Assembly: GCA_014218235.1 (NCBI GenBank)
Contig: CM024757.1
Location: forward strand, 152,471,371-152,535,370
Source: Colocasia esculenta
Taxonomy: Eukaryota > Streptophyta > Magnoliopsida > Alismatales > Araceae
Direction of reading: 5' to 3'
Length of the DNA: 64,000 bases
Both the position numbers and the translations under genes were made by a program. Below, in pieces: positions 9,376 to 22,652 of this stretch. The first letter of the stretch is position 1, and each line of letters opens with the position of its first letter. A model generated the notes under the pieces. That model was given only the letters and a program-made list of their open reading frames with translations, searched no databases and was not told the DNA's origin.

Positions 9376-10222
9376 CTTGTGAAGAACTTATAATGGATGT
9401 GCAATGCACAACAAGACTTTAGACCGAGAAGATATAAAAAAAGCTTGTGATCTGATGTAGGAACCCTAATTTTGAGGGGAAATTTTATCAGGAATAACAC
9501 TCACTCAGAGAGGTTCACACAGGTGGACTCTCTAAGAAAAAAACTTCTTGCAGCAAGTCCACACAAAGCTTAAGAATGGAAGCTTGAGCCCGTAAAGTTG
9601 CTACGTGTATCGTGTATCTATTTGTATATATTTTTGTGTTGTTGTAGCTTCCTTTCTTTCATAAAATCTTAGATTCGTCCATTGCTTCAGAGCCATTGCA
9701 TGTAGTTGTTGGAGTAGTAAACATTGCATGGCTTCTTTCGAGGATGACGTGCATGTTCCATCTTTCCTCCAGATGCATACGCCCACTTTGTCTCCAACTT
9801 TTCTAGGTCAATAATCCTTGTGATGTAAGTTCCTTTTTCTGAAAACAAGACAAGTTCCAAGAAATATACTAGACTGGGTCTAGTTGATCATCAGTGAGAC
9901 ATGTGTAGGTACTTGTGAGATAATTCAAATATCAGTGTCTAGCTGCTTTACGTAATGTCTCAGTGTGAACGTCAATAAACATTTCAATGTATAAGAAAAA
10001 CTATGTAGCAGGCAGCTATGAGTAGTGTCGCTCTGACGATTTAGTCAAAAAGATTTTTCGACGCATGTCAGAGGCATTTCTGTAATGTCAGACCAAAGAC
10101 CTTTTTTGATACTTTATGCATGTCTAAGGTTTTGAAATGACAAACCTTCTATAATACAATTTTTATATGATGCTTAAATTATTTTAAGTAAGAGTGTGTA
10201 TTGAAGTATAAGTGTACGTGCA
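9376..10222 (-). other. Unassigned retroelement debris
   Basis: No convincing gene, terminal repeat or TSD. It most likely is the U3 side of the remnant LTR begun at 6960, with AT-rich sequence toward 10150. An open frame at 9601-9786 has no recognisable motif. Confidence 0.4.
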
Positions 10223-10736
10223 ATGAAGAACCAAGAGGGGAGGGGTGAATTGGAGTTATTGCCTAACTAAAAATCTTTTACACAAAATGGATCAGATTCA
10301 ATTAAGCAAACCTATTGTGTGAGATGCACAGCGAAATAACAATTAAAATAGTGAAACCAACTATCCTAACGTGCGTAGAATGGAGATAGGAGAAAAGGAT
10401 CAAACCAAAGAAGCACGAAGGATTTATAGTGGTTCAGCAAACACACCCCTGTGTGCGCCTACTCCACTACCTCACACCCCGTGAGGATTTCCACTACTTG
10501 TTTCTAGGTATAAGCATAATCCCCCACACACGGTTGTTCCGGGACAACACAAGCCCCACCTCGTTTCTGGGGATGAGACAACCCAGTGTGTATGCACGCA
10601 CGTACTACACACTCACAATGTGCTCACAACCAAGCAGATACACACACACACACTGATATTCAGAGTTTTAAAAAGAACAAAAGAATAAACGTGAACATGA
10701 GGACAACAATTTAAACAAGCAAGTATAGAATTCTCC
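10223..10736 (-). mobile_element. Copia LTR fragment (U5/R side), interrupted at 10736
   Basis: Starts around CAAGAGGGGAGGGGTGAATTG, the end seen in many plant copia LTRs, followed by GATTTATAGTGGTTCAG. Then come several possible hairpins (CCTCAC/GTGAGG, TTGTTCC/GGGACAA, CCCCA/TGGGG) at 10470-10570. Solo LTR F' is inserted after TCTCC at 10732-10736; the original sequence goes on at 59852. Confidence 0.65.
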
Positions 10737-11340
10737 TGTAGCACCTCGAAAATTTTATTATGAGAAAATTAGAAATAATAATTTAATAAATATTAAAATT
10801 TTACGTGACATTATCATGTGTACAAAAACACACTGGAAAATTCCATAAAAATCATAGTTCAATACTCTCAAATGACCCACAAAGAAATTCGTGCGAAGAA
10901 AAATCCGATTGGCCAAATTAAGGTGTTTTGTGACTTATTATCGTAATTAAGAAATAAGTCGGAAAATCATTATCACATATACTTAATGGAGTCCAAAAAT
11001 AGAATACAAATTATGGTTGGACTTCAAACAATGGGTATTGACAATCCAATGAAGAAAATGGGCCAAAGGATATCCTTTGGGCCACAAATAAATTCATGCT
11101 AGGAAAATGACTCGAAATTCAGAAATATTCACTAATTGACCATGATAGGATAAATTCTCACCCAATAGACCACCATTAGACTTCAAACCAAGCTCAAATT
11201 CGTGGTTACCACCTAAGGTAAGTTTCCATACTAATTCCATCACGAATTGGAGAGAGAAATCTCCAAGTTGAGGAAAGGTATACCCAAATTCGTGCCTAAA
11301 AGTTTTCTAATCTAATTAGGCAACTAAAGACCCCTCTCTC

Positions 11341-11348
11341 TATAAATA
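11341..11348 (+). promoter_or_regulatory. TATA box of LTR F'
   Basis: CTCTATAAATAAAG, about 600 bases into the LTR and upstream of a CT-rich leader. C' is inserted about 45 bases downstream, close to the expected transcript start region. Confidence 0.55.
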
Positions 11349-11555
11349 AAGCCTCTCTCTCCCATGGGACGACCCCTAGGGTTATTGGAGGTGTAGCGTA
11401 GTAACTGTTCGGACTGTGGTTTAGTGGTTGTGTTGTGGTGGCCAGTGTGTGGCATGTGGTTTGTGTTTGAGGTGTTTCCGCAAGTTTTGGGGCTCCGTGG
11501 GCTGAGAGTGTGACGACCCAACTAGCAAACTGGCTCAACAACTGTGCTAGTTGGT

Positions 11556-11627
11556 AGACTTCCCAGGAAGGTCACCTATCCTTGGACTACTCCCAACTGA
11601 GCATGCTTAACTTTAGAGTTCTTTTCC
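11556..11627 (-). promoter_or_regulatory. 5S-like internal promoter region, LTR copy 1
   Basis: On the minus strand it reads AGTTAAGCATGCTCAGTTGG (box A part of 5S genes), a GGAT-type element and GATAGGTGACCTTCCTGGG (box C part). Conserved spacing to genuine 5S rRNA suggests RNA polymerase III factors could bind. Confidence 0.8.
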
Positions 11628-11896
11628 TGCTCGAGCTCTAAAAATGACTAGTCCGAGTTGTTGGTTTGTTGATTTAGTCTATTTAACATATTCTTATATG
11701 GGGTGTTACAATCTACCCCTCTTATATAAAAGAGGTCCTCGTCGCTGCTCACATATAGCACACAATCAAACCCCAAGCTGGCAGGATTCTAGAGGTGGCC
11801 CCCACATAATCAAGAGGTGGCTCCCACTATGTAGAACTTTGCGCCATTATGGCCTCAAGAGGTGGCTCCCATAATGTAGCACTTTGCTAGTTGGTA

Positions 11897-11966
11897 GACT
11901 TCCCAAGAAGGTCACCCATCCTTGGACTACTCCCAACTGAGCACGCTTAACTTCAGAGTTCTTTTC
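11897..11966 (-). promoter_or_regulatory. 5S-like internal promoter region, LTR copy 2
   Basis: Same order of box A (AGTTAAGCGTGCTCAG) and box C (GATGGGTGACCTTCTTGGG), within the shortened middle LTR. Confidence 0.8.
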
Positions 11967-12268
11967 CTACTCGAGCTCTGAAAATGACTAGTCCGAGTTA
12001 TTGGTTTGTTGATTTAGTCTATTTAACATATTCTTATATGGGGTGTTACAATCTACCCCTCTTATATAAGCGACGTCCTCGTCGCTGCTCACATATAGCA
12101 CACAATCAAATCCCAAGCAGGCAGGATTCTAGAGGTGGCCCACACAGAATCAAGAGGTGGCTCCCACTATGTAGAACTTTGCGCCATTATGGCCTCAAGA
12201 GGTGGCTCCCACAGTGTAGCACTTTGCCATGTGTGGCACTTAGTTCCTACACTTTCGGCTGGGCAAGG

Positions 12269-12279
12269 CTCTGATACCA
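12269..12279 (-). other. Primer-binding site of the Cassandra element
   Basis: CTCTGATACCA, the complement of TGGTATCAGAG, two bases from the right LTR. Confidence 0.85.
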
Positions 12280-12329
12280 TTTGTGACAACCTAACCAACT
12301 AACTGGCCCAACAACCATACTAGTTGGTA

Positions 12330-12400
12330 GACTTCCCAGGAAGGTCACCCATCCTGGGACTACTCTCAACTGAGTACACTTAACTTCAGAGTTCTTTTCC
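12330..12400 (-). promoter_or_regulatory. 5S-like internal promoter region, LTR copy 3
   Basis: Box A reads AGTTAAGTGTACTCAG (two changes from copy 2) and box C GATGGGTGACCTTCCTGGG, which is the closest of the three to genuine 5S. Confidence 0.8.
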
Positions 12401-13507
12401 TGCTCGAGCTCTGAAAATAACTAGTCTGAGTTGTTGGTAGTTTGCTGATTTAGTCCATTTGACATATTCGTATATGGGGTGTTACAGAGAGGTTGGACCT
12501 AGAGGACTCACAGGTTCACTATATGTGAACACGACAGAGCTGAGCATCGCATTTTGAACGTGACGGTTCAGGGCATCGCGTTCTTGTTACCGCTGTTTGG
12601 GGTGCTCGGCTACATGTTCGTCGCATGGTGCGGGCAGGGCAACCGCTGGTATCAGCGATGAGAAGGCGACGACCTACACCGTCACGTTCTGATTGCGACA
12701 GCAGGATGCGTCACATTCTCAACTCCGAAGGGTTTTTAACCTAGGTCGGCCAAACAGAGCTCAGTAAGCTCTGCTCGGCCAGGAGAAGGGGTTTTGCGGC
12801 TTGTTCTTGGACGATTCGAGGTTCTAGAGTGGTTTTCGGTGTGCTCTCATCGCGAGGGCGTGGTACAGAATGGGGGAAACACCGAACTATTATCGTTCTT
12901 CACGTATCTCGTGCAAGTAGGGAGATTCTACCTTGGTTCTCGCTGTAGATTGTGTGTTGAGCATGTTTATGCTATTGTTTGAGTTATAGAAGTTGGATAG
13001 CATGCTAGTGCAATTGTTAGAGTGATTATAACTGCTTTATATGCATGTTTGTATGGTTTGCATGGGAGGTTTCGGAGATGGAACCCTGGTTTTGGGTCTC
13101 TGTCTATGAAGGCGACGGACCTGGGTATCACGTTCAGAACGTGATAGCCCGACCCATCGCGTTCTGCTTCAGAAAGCACCGTATCGAGGCGTCACATTCT
13201 GAAGGCGACAGAGGACCCCGTCGTGTTCAGGCTTCCGAAGGCTAAAGGTTTGTGCATGGATACATAATTATCGTTTAGTGTTATTTATTATTCGTAGTAT
13301 TGGTAGGCGGTGCATTGGCACGCGTCGTGGTTGAAGGCAGCGGTGTTCAAGTGGTTTGTGTGTACGTGGCGAGTAGTACGACGCCTACTGTGGTTACCTC
13401 TCCAATTGGGTACCCCAAGTTTTGTGTAAGCCAGGCACGTTAGTGCTCGGGGTTTGTCCTGGTACTTGTGTACCGTCGAGGTCTGTGTCGTCTTCCTGGA
13501 CACCCTC

Positions 13508-16471
13508 TGTAACGTCCCGCCGTGGAATATCGAAGCGGAATTACAGTTATTTAAATAGTACAGAGCGATAAATAAACATCAAACCATGGCACAATTGGAA
13601 TAATACCAAATGAAATCCCACTTCATTAATAATTCATCAACTAGCTATTACATTCTCTAATCAGAGCCAAACTAGGGCCCGGAGTACTTTATTCAAATCT
13701 AAACTATTACATAGTGGCTATCTAGTGTCTAACTCATAACTAAACTAACTAACTACTAAGCAGTGGTTACTGAATGGGTCACTCATGAACATCATCCTCG
13801 TTCCCTTCCTCGTGAGTGTGGTAATCTCCATCCGACTCACCTGAAACACATGAAATAATAACGCAGGATGAGCGAATGACGCTCAGTAGGACTTAATATC
13901 TCATAAGAACAAGCCTGCTTTAAGTGATTAATGTCTTAAATAGCAGGATAACTAGAGAGCATAGTCATGTAGAGCAAAGTAACAATAGCAAGAGAACGAT
14001 AGCACTTGTATATGGAAAATAGCACATCAAACATAATAATGGATTGGCCATGTAACGATGTAGCATGTAAAGTTGCACAACGGTGCAGTAGTAACGATAG
14101 CACTTGCATAGATAGCACTGATTGATTGAACTGATTGATTGTCATCAATTTAATCTTGATAGTATAATGGCACTGGATGTATGCCAACATCCTGATCATT
14201 TTAACTCCCATGGGCAAATGGCACGTTTCGGGTGCTCCTCCCAGGACCAGATCGGGTCCTATTGCACTAGCATAGTCATGTTTCTTATCTTAGACAATCA
14301 ATTGTATGGCCAAATAGAGTACCAAGAATATATGAGAGTAAATGACGAATAGACGAGAGTGTAGAGAGAATGTGAACAAATAAGAGTATATAGATAGTAG
14401 ATGAGAACAGGGACATAATCGTAAAACAACGATAAACAAGCGATAATAGTAGTTGCACAACACATGGTCGTGTGTCAACAGTCCGGTAGAAGAAACAACT
14501 GCCCAATAGCCATGCTATGAACATAGGCCAAAGGTCCAACGTGATCTCAAGATAAGAGAGAACGCACTAAGGTCGTTGGATCGTACTGATTCCTAAGGGT
14601 GTAATGGGTTTTAAGGGTACAACCAGCTCGTCAGCAAAGGACGTGTCCCAAAGCCAAGGAGACCTACGGAGGCCTTGACAAGGAGTCTCTGGTCCAGTCA
14701 GGAGTATTCCCAATGTAGAGGTGATCCATGCCAAGAGAAAGTGTGTAACGAAATGTTGTCCATCTTGCCTTGAGTCCTCGAAGGTAGAGAGACGCGATAT
14801 CGGTGTACAAAGCACGCGAATAAAATGAAGACAAGTGTCATTTAAATAATAGGGAATTTAAGTGAAACAATTACACTAATAATTATTGAGTATTTTAATA
14901 GGGTCTCAATGCAAATAATAATGTTTAGTGTGTGTAAGTGTAAGAAATCATGAGCGCATGTATAATCGTGATTTTGGCTTTTAATTAATTGAATTTATGT
15001 AATTATTACCAAATATTAATAATCAGATTAATACTAATTATAACAGTGCTTAATTAAGTGTAAACAAGTGTCAAATGGTGTAATTAGTAGGGGTATAAGT
15101 GCAATTTTAGTTCTGGCGCAATTCTTAAATCGCGACGGGGGTACCCGTCGCGTTACAAAATGCGACGAGCGGTCCAGGCGCGACAGCTGAACCGGCCGGC
15201 CTGGTGCGGTTCGGGAGGAAACCGCGACGGCACAGGCCGTCGCATTTATAACGCGATAGACCATCCGGTCGCGACCTCTCTGATATCGCGACGGGTCAGG
15301 CCGTCGCGATTTTAGAGAGGCGACCTGACCCAGAAAAGAGAATTTGCCCTTTTTAGGTTTGGTCCATCCCTCCCTTTCATGATACAGCCCACTACTAAAA
15401 TTGATATCAAATCACACAATGATCCAAAAATTGTGAAACTAATTTTAAATAAAAGTAGACTCGTAAATCTATCAGCAGGCAGGAGTAATTAGAAAATAGA
15501 CATAAATAGGGCATGCTTTGATTAGGTTACTTTTTAGTGACCTAAAACATGCACAGTCATGGATTTTGATTTAATTCGCAAAATATACAAGATGACAATT
15601 GGGGAAAATAGGGGCATTTGAAAGCTAACAACATGTAGTATTTATGAGAATATTTTCATGGCATGGGATTAAGTACATGCGTTGATTGAAAGTAATCATG
15701 AAGGTTTGGGTACATAGAGATAATAGAGATTAGGGCATTTAATTCTCCCTTATGGAGCAAAAAAAATAGGGAAATCATGGGGCTTTGATAGAAGGATGTA
15801 TAGGCTACCTATGGCCGAAGTTAATCGATTTGTGCTTGAGGGATTGCCTACCTTTTGTGCTTTTATGAAAGCCTAGGATTGATGACGAAGAAGAAGAGAG
15901 AACCTACTTGCTCCAAGCCCTTCCTCTCCTTGCTCCTCAGCCTAAGCCCTCTCTCCTCGTCCTCCAGAGCCCCAGCAACGAAATGAGGCTTGGTAGGGAC
16001 GAATTAGGGGTGTTTTAGTTAGTGTAAGAGTCCTAAAATCTTAAAACTCTTCTCTCCTCTTCAAACTCCGTATTTACATAATTATCACCCTATTTCCTAG
16101 CTATTATCTACCTAAAAGGATAGGGAAGAGGTCCAATTTCATGGCCAAGGGGTTAGGATGGGATGAAGACTCCTCCTTTGGATAATTATGGGTTAATTTA
16201 ATGCATATCTTAACCCTTTTTAATTTATTAATTAATTAGGTACAAAATTAGCTTAATTACTTCCCATTCAAAGATGGGCTCTTCACTTTTGGGCCCATTC
16301 TATTTTGTTTGGACCACTAGTATAACCCATTACTAATTTAGCTTAATGGGTATTAGTTTAATTCTTTTTAATTCAATTATTTCTTATTTATTCTAGTTTA
16401 ATTCTATTTATCTCATTTATTTAATTAAAATTTTATTTTATTTAGGATTTTAAAAAATCAAGGTTGCTACA
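13508..16471 (-). repeat. 3' LTR of element B (2,964 bp)
   Basis: Starts TGTAACGTCCCG, ends TTGCTACA. Closely matches the split 5' LTR over its length, with several small indels. 15130-15330 holds arms CGCGACGGG/CCCGTCGCG and related words. Followed at 16472-16484 by TCCTTCCCCTCTT, the complement of the purine tract AAGAGGGGAAGGA. The open frames inside are not genes. Confidence 0.9.
15130..15330. repeat. GCGACGG / CCGTCGC inverted-word cluster in LTR B
   Basis: At least eight CGCGAC or GTCGCG words, several forming arms of 7-9 bases (at 15133: CGCGACGGG…CCCGTCGCG; near 15285: CGCGACGGG…CCGTCGCG). The matching cluster in the other LTR is at 50075-50270, where some CG sites have become CA or TG. 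Confidence 0.8.
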
Positions 16472-19400
16472 TCCTTCCCCTCTTAAAAAGAATTTGGTCT
16501 CCAAATTCATATGATCCTAAGAGGAAGAATGACTTACTGAATAACTTCGGGTAATTCCGTCGCATGGTTGCTTCGGGTTCCCACGTGGCCTCTTCAACTT
16601 CATAATTTCTCCAGAGTATCTTGACCACAGATATGGGTCGGTTCTGGAGCTGTTGTATCTTCTTGTCTATGATTCTTACCGGCTTCTCTTCATAGGTCAT
16701 ATCCTTGTTTAGAATAATATCATCGTAGCTGATTACATGCGATGGGTGATACACATACTTCCTCAGCATAGATACATGAAAAACATTGTGTATTGTGGAA
16801 AACTGAGGAGGTAATGCCAGACGATACGCCACTTCGCCAACTCTTTCCAATACCTCGAATGGACCTATGAATCTCGGCCTTAACTTACCTTTCATCCCAA
16901 ACCTTTGAAATCCTCAGGTCGGTGATACCTTGAAATTCTAAGTCCCTTCTTCTCTTGTCTGCATAGCTCTTCTGCCTGGACTGAGCTATTTTAATCTTGT
17001 CTCTGATAATCTGTATATCCCTGCTAGTATTCTGTACCATGTCTGGTCCCAACCATTGTTGTTTGCCTACCTCATTCCAGCAGACTGGCGATCTACAGCT
17101 TCTACCATACAGGGCTTCAAATGGTGCCATCTTGATGCTGGCCTGGTAGCTGTTATTATTGGCAAATTCAATTAATGACAGTTGTTCATTCCAGTACCCC
17201 TCAAAATCTATGGTGCAGGCTCGTAGCATATCCTCCACGATCTGATTAGTTCTTTCCGTCTGTCCATCTGTCTGTGGGTGGAATGTTGTGCTAAAATTGA
17301 GTTTAGTACCTAATGCATATTGAAGTCCCTTCCAAAATCTAAAGGTGAATCTGGGATCTGAGACTATGGATACGGGAACTCCAAGTAATCTCACTATCTC
17401 CTTTACATATAATGCTACAAGTACATCTACACTCCAGGTACTCTTGATTGTAGAAAATGTGCGGACTTAGTCAAACGGTCCACTATGACCCAAATAGCAT
17501 CAAGTCTACCACGAGTTCGAGGTAAACCCATGATGAAATCCATGCCAATACTTTCCCACTTCCATTCAGGTATGTTTAGGGGTCTAAGTACACCTGTAGG
17601 ACATCGGTGCTCGGCTTTTACCTGCTGACATGTGAGGAAGTGCGCGGCATGCTCAGCCACCTCACGCTTCATGTTGGGTCACCAAAATGACCTTTTCATG
17701 TCCTGGTACATCTTGGTTGCACCAGGGTGGATTGTATATTTTGTCTTATGGGCTTCGTCCATCAGCTTCCTTTTCAACTCTTCATTGTCAGGCACACATG
17801 TCCTAGCTTGAAATAACAGTCTCCCATCCTCAGTGATGGAGAAATCAGTTCTGTCGGCTATGGTTTCCCTGACTCGGACCAAGAATGGGTCATTAGCTTG
17901 TTGCTCCCTGATCTCGACAAAGATGTCGGGTTGAGCTCTAAGGTTAGCCACCAACACCTGATCACTTCTCTGCTCAATATTTAGATCTAGACTGGCGAAT
18001 TGCTCAAGTAATTGCATCTCACCCATGACTAAACAAGACAAGGACGCCACAGGCTTCCTACTAAGTGCATCAGCTACTGCATTACCTTTACCAGGGTGAT
18101 ATTGAATATTAAAATCAAAGTCCTTCAGATATTCCAGCCATCTCCTTTGTCGCATATTGAGCTCCTTCTGAGAAAATAGATTCTTCAGACTCTTATGGTC
18201 GGAGTAGACAATGAATTGTTCCCCATACAGGTAATGCCTCCATATCTTGAGTGCAAACACCACTGCAACTAGTTCTAAGTCATGGACATGATAATTAACT
18301 TCATGAGACTTCAATTGTCTTGATGAATAGGCTATAACCTTCTCATTCTGCATTAGCACGCAGCCTAGACCGATTCCAGATGCATCAGTGTAGACTGAGA
18401 ATCCTTCGCCCTCGACTGGCAACGCGAGGACAGATGCAGATGTCAAGCATTGCTTCAGTGTCTGGAAGCACTTCTCACATTCCTTGCTCTAGGCATAGGG
18501 GTTCTCCTTTCGCGTAAGGCGAGTCAGAGGTACAGCTATCTTGGAGAAGTCTTTTATGAACCGTCTGTAGTAGCCAGCCAGTCCAAGAAAGCTTCTAATC
18601 TCAGTGACATTGGTCGGTCTCTCCCAGTTGAGTACAGCTTCTACTTTGGAAGGATCAACAGCGATACCATCCTTGGATATAACAAGCCCTAGAAATGACA
18701 CCTCCTCGAGCTAGAATTCACACTTGCTCAATTTGGCGTAGAGTTTTTTGTCGCGCAAGATTTGCAGAGCGATCCTCAGATGCTCCTCATGCTCTTCCTT
18801 GGTCTTGGAATATATGAGAATATCATCAATAAATAACACGATGAATTTGTTGAGGTAGGGCCGATAGATGTTGTTCATCAATTGCATAAAAGCTGCAGGA
18901 GCATTGGTTAGTCCAAAAGGCATGACTACAAATTCATAATGACCGTACCTTCTCCTGAAAGATGTCTTGTAAATATCTACATCTTTAATCCTCATTTGAT
19001 GATATCCCGATCTAAGGTCAATCTTAGAAAAGTACTTGGCTTCTGATATTTGATCAAACAACTCATCGACACGAGGCAGAGGGTATTTGTTTTTGATAGT
19101 CAGATGATTCAGCTGCCTGTAGTCGATACATAATCTCATAAATCAGTCCTTCTTCTTGACAAACAGTACTGGTGCTCCCCATGGAGAAGTACTTGGTCTG
19201 ATAAAGCCCTTTTCCAGCAGTTCCATCAATTGCTCATTTAACTCTTTCAATTCAGAAAGAGACATTCTGTAAGGTTGGTGTGACACCGGTGCAGCTCCAG
19301 GTGTTAGATCAATTGAGAAATTCACATCTCTTTCAGGTGGAATGCCTGGTAGCTCATCGGGAAACACGTTGGGGTATTCTTGCACTATATGTATGTCTAA

Positions 19401-19594
19401 TATTTTAGATGCTTTCTTTTCAACTACAATGGCGGCAAGAAATGCCACAGAACCCTTCCTTATCATGTTCTGCGCCTTAATAGCAGAGACGAGAGACAAG
19501 TGCCTCTTGTGTCTACGTCCCGTAAAGGTCAATTTAGGGAATTCGCTAAATGTTATCTTCCCTCTTCTACAGTCAACAATGGCCCCATAGGTGG
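16467..19594 (-). pseudogene. B pol: RT, RNase H, integrase and chromodomain tail, many breaks
   Basis: From 19532 leftward: linker to RT (INVQEYPNVFPDELPG-like, here IVQEYPNVFPDELPG), RT core (KIDLRSGYHQMRI, active site FIDD at about 18825-18836), RNase H (TDASGIGLGCVLMQ), integrase HHCC zinc site and DD35E core, then SMLRKYV and a chromodomain-like end (ILWRNYEVEEATWE). In-frame stops lie near 19143, 18711, 18489 and 17679; frame changes lie near 17440 and 16890, the latter with a short deletion before the chromodomain part. The second catalytic region reads SDPRF, two residues shorter than the usual pattern. At least three stops stand where relatives have Trp, as G-to-A changes would give. 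Non-functional. Confidence 0.9.
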
Positions 19595-22500
19595 TGTGAC
19601 GACCCTCCTTATACCGGTACGGTTATACCAACCCACGTCGATATAGAGAGCGTTGCCACAGTGGGACATTTACCCATCACATTTATTAGGTCGAGATGTA
19701 CATAAATATGAACACATAACAGCAGAATAAAAGAACTGGAAATAAATATCTTATTCCATCATCAACATTTATCCACAGTTTATATAGTACAAAAAGAAAC
19801 TAACTAATTCATAACTGAGAAATTAAAATGAAGTACATTGTCCACAACTTGCAGCTAAATAAATTACATGCATTCAATGTAGTACAAGTCTTCCTTTATT
19901 ACATACTATGAAAAGGAATTACAATAAAGTGAATCTCTGCAAGCAATCTCCTACTCTCGCTCTGAGTCACTCTGAATTAACTCCTCGGATGAAGTAGAGA
20001 CACCTACACCTGTACGCCGAAGCAAGAATGAGTCCACAGACTCAGCAAGTAATTTCCCATACATTAAGCATACATACATCACATGGCATTTTACTCTTTA
20101 ACAATTTCACAGGTACATGTTTATGGACTTAAACAATCTTTAAGAAAACCTAACATGATACTTCCATAAATTTTATGACCCATAGTACATGGTTTATATT
20201 CATATCACGATAATAAACCTATCACATGGTTTCTACACAATTTTTAACATACTATCTAGATTCTCATTCATGTTGTATCATAATGGTAATTGAACATGGA
20301 ATTTTACACATAAAGGAAAAATATTCCTAACATGGATTCTATGTACTTTTCCACATGCATATCACTTTTATAAGCATAATAAGCTTGCTGTTTTGACAAA
20401 ATTTTAGCACATTTATAACATAATTACAGTTTCACATGTCGACACAATAATTCACATATCCATATGCTTACTTACTCATTTACACAATTTATACATTCAC
20501 TTTTCATATAAACACAATTTCACATTGTTATCATTATATGCCGTGACACATAGTCCGAACCACCTCTAGAAGGACACACACTTATCACATCACACACATA
20601 TCTATCACCTAGCATTACAGTGATAAATCTTAGTTACTACGCAGAATCAGGAGAAACACTCTCCACCCTAACCAGCGGTACTTGTCCGCCTCCAGGATTT
20701 TATCCCAATGCCCATGGGATTTCACTTACTCATATGAACCTTCCCGTAGGGACTTTACTATGGTACAGCTCCTCAGCCCTCTAAGGTAGCAGTGTCACTC
20801 ATGGCACATTTACACATTTTTCTCATTTTAGAACGCACATTTTATACACTGTTTTAAACACATGTTCCATGCTCACACATAATCATGTATTTCAAGTTTA
20901 CCTAACATGGTACTACTGTTTGCAAAGTTAAACAATCATAATTTGGTCCAAATCATGCTGCAACTAACTGGGTTATCGTTAATTACTCTAAACATGTTCT
21001 AATTGACCTTTTTCATGATGAATTAATGAATTCAATGCCTATTGTTGTCCAAGTCACCTGAAATTTTAATGGCAGACTATTTATAGATCATTCATCCCAA
21101 ATGAAAATTTTCATATTTTTTTGGAAGTACACACTAATTATGAAATTTAGAACAGTGATACTGCATAATTTATCAACAATTAAATTTGCATGATTTACCT
21201 TGTTACAGGTACATAAATCACCCTACATATATACATATGATAGTCATGTATTCATACAAAATTTCTGGGATTTTTAACTATTTTCATACAAATTATTTGA
21301 GAATTAACACTAATAATACATGTTTATTGTTTTACAATTCAGAAAATATATTCATTTACATAGACAGCAGAAAATTCCCAAATTTTTATGGCATGATCTG
21401 ACATCTAGCAACATCGCTCATAAATTATATGACACTTAAATTCCACGTAGATCATATAAACAGAAATTTACAAGATCAAAACCTGTTTGACGGTTATTTG
21501 GAAAAATTCTAATAAATAAAATGTGTAACGAAAATTCCACAAAATTTCACAACATCATATCCTTAAGGTACTACATAACATATAAATTTTACAGTATATC
21601 CTCATGCGTAGAAATCCGGAAAATAGATTTTAAAGGGGCAAACAGTCCACTGTTCTTGCCTGAAGAACTCAGCGGCAAGGGTGTGGCCGCTTACCCAGTT
21701 AACGGCAATATAAGTGGCCGCTAACCTAGGATCTTAACGGCAGCAAAGGGTGCCGTTAAGTTCCTATCTGTGTAAAACACAGACTGAACTCAAAAGTCGA
21801 AGGAAGAGGGGGTTCCAGGACTCGAATAAATTCCGGAAAAATACCTAGGACCTACTAGACGCATGTATGAGTAATGTGGAGGGTTTACTTGCCTTCAAAC
21901 AAATCTACAAATAGCGAATCAAGTTGGAGAAGCCCTCCTCGGCCTGAGCCAAAGAGTCCCCGTAATCCTCCAAATCTGGGTTTTGAGATGGTCTTTAAGG
22001 TCCACCGGGGTTGGGAAGATGCTCTTCGATGTCCAGTCTTCCTCCCAGTCGAAGAAGAATGTCAGATAATGCTTCAAATCGTCGGATCCACGGTTTCAAA
22101 GTTCAGGTTTCGCATATGAAAATTAGGGTTTTTGACAAAAGAGCCAAAAGGACCCAATAGCGCCCCAAACTGAGTCTTTTATAGAGGTAGGGTCGAAGAC
22201 GCGCTTAGGGTAGGCTAGGTTATCATTGGAGAACGGTTTCCTAAACTAGGGGCGACATTTTCGGGGGTGTTTCTGGATCTGAAAGCGTAACAGATCAGAG
22301 AGATTAACGTCAACATCACTGGCCGCCAATATAGAGTTGGCGTCCATTGATGTGGCCGCTGACTCACCATTAACGTCAACTCATATTGACGCCAACAGGT
22401 CGTCTGCACAGAACTTAAAACTACATAAACCATATATATATACAAGACAAATATAAATATATATAATTTACAATACATATATTAAATAATACTATGCATG

Positions 22501-22647
22501 TAATGTAAATAGATTATATGCACAATACAATTATATATACATATATCTATAACAATACCTCAAATAATATTTATACATCTACACACACAAGCACAATTCC
22601 TCACACAAGCAAACACCTATATAAGAGAGAAATTCAAGGGCCTTACA
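19595..22647 (-). mobile_element. Solo gypsy LTR A2 (3,053 bp), TSD GGTGG
   Basis: Reverse complement begins TGTAAGGCCCTTG and ends GAGGGTCGTCACA, as in A1 and A3. GGTGG stands at 19590-19594 and 22648-22652. The 60 bases at its left end match A1's right end (AACCGTACCGG, CGACGTGGGTTGG complement), while the middle is diverged and has its own AT-rich stretches. Word pairs TTAACGGCA and GCCGTTAAG occur at 21660-21770, and GGCGTC/GACGCC at 22300-22400. No interior, so a solo LTR. Confidence 0.9.
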
Positions 22648-22652
22648 GGTGG

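Larger units (their letters stand above)
11509..12486 (-). mobile_element. Cassandra-type TRIM with three LTR copies, TSD GAGAG
   Basis: Full LTRs at 11509-11710 and 12282-12486, a truncated middle LTR at 11887-12050, and two internal segments (11711-11886, 12051-12281), flanked by GAGAG at 11504-11508 and 12487-12491. On the minus strand each LTR begins TGTAACACCCC and carries a 5S-rRNA-like stretch, the defining trait of Cassandra, a gene-less element found across vascular plants and dependent on other elements' enzymes. The primer site CTCTGATACCA complement is at 12269-12279 and a purine tract (GAGGGGTAGAT) at 11711-11721, repeated at 12051-12061 after the middle LTR. The middle LTR lacks its last ~38 bases and joins directly to internal sequence after GTAGCACTTTG, so the array probably grew by unequal recombination. 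Confidence 0.92.

Noticed and set aside
11556..12400. 5S rRNA genes
   Set aside because: The 5S similarity covers only the promoter part and lies within LTRs with primer site and TSD, which is the Cassandra pattern.
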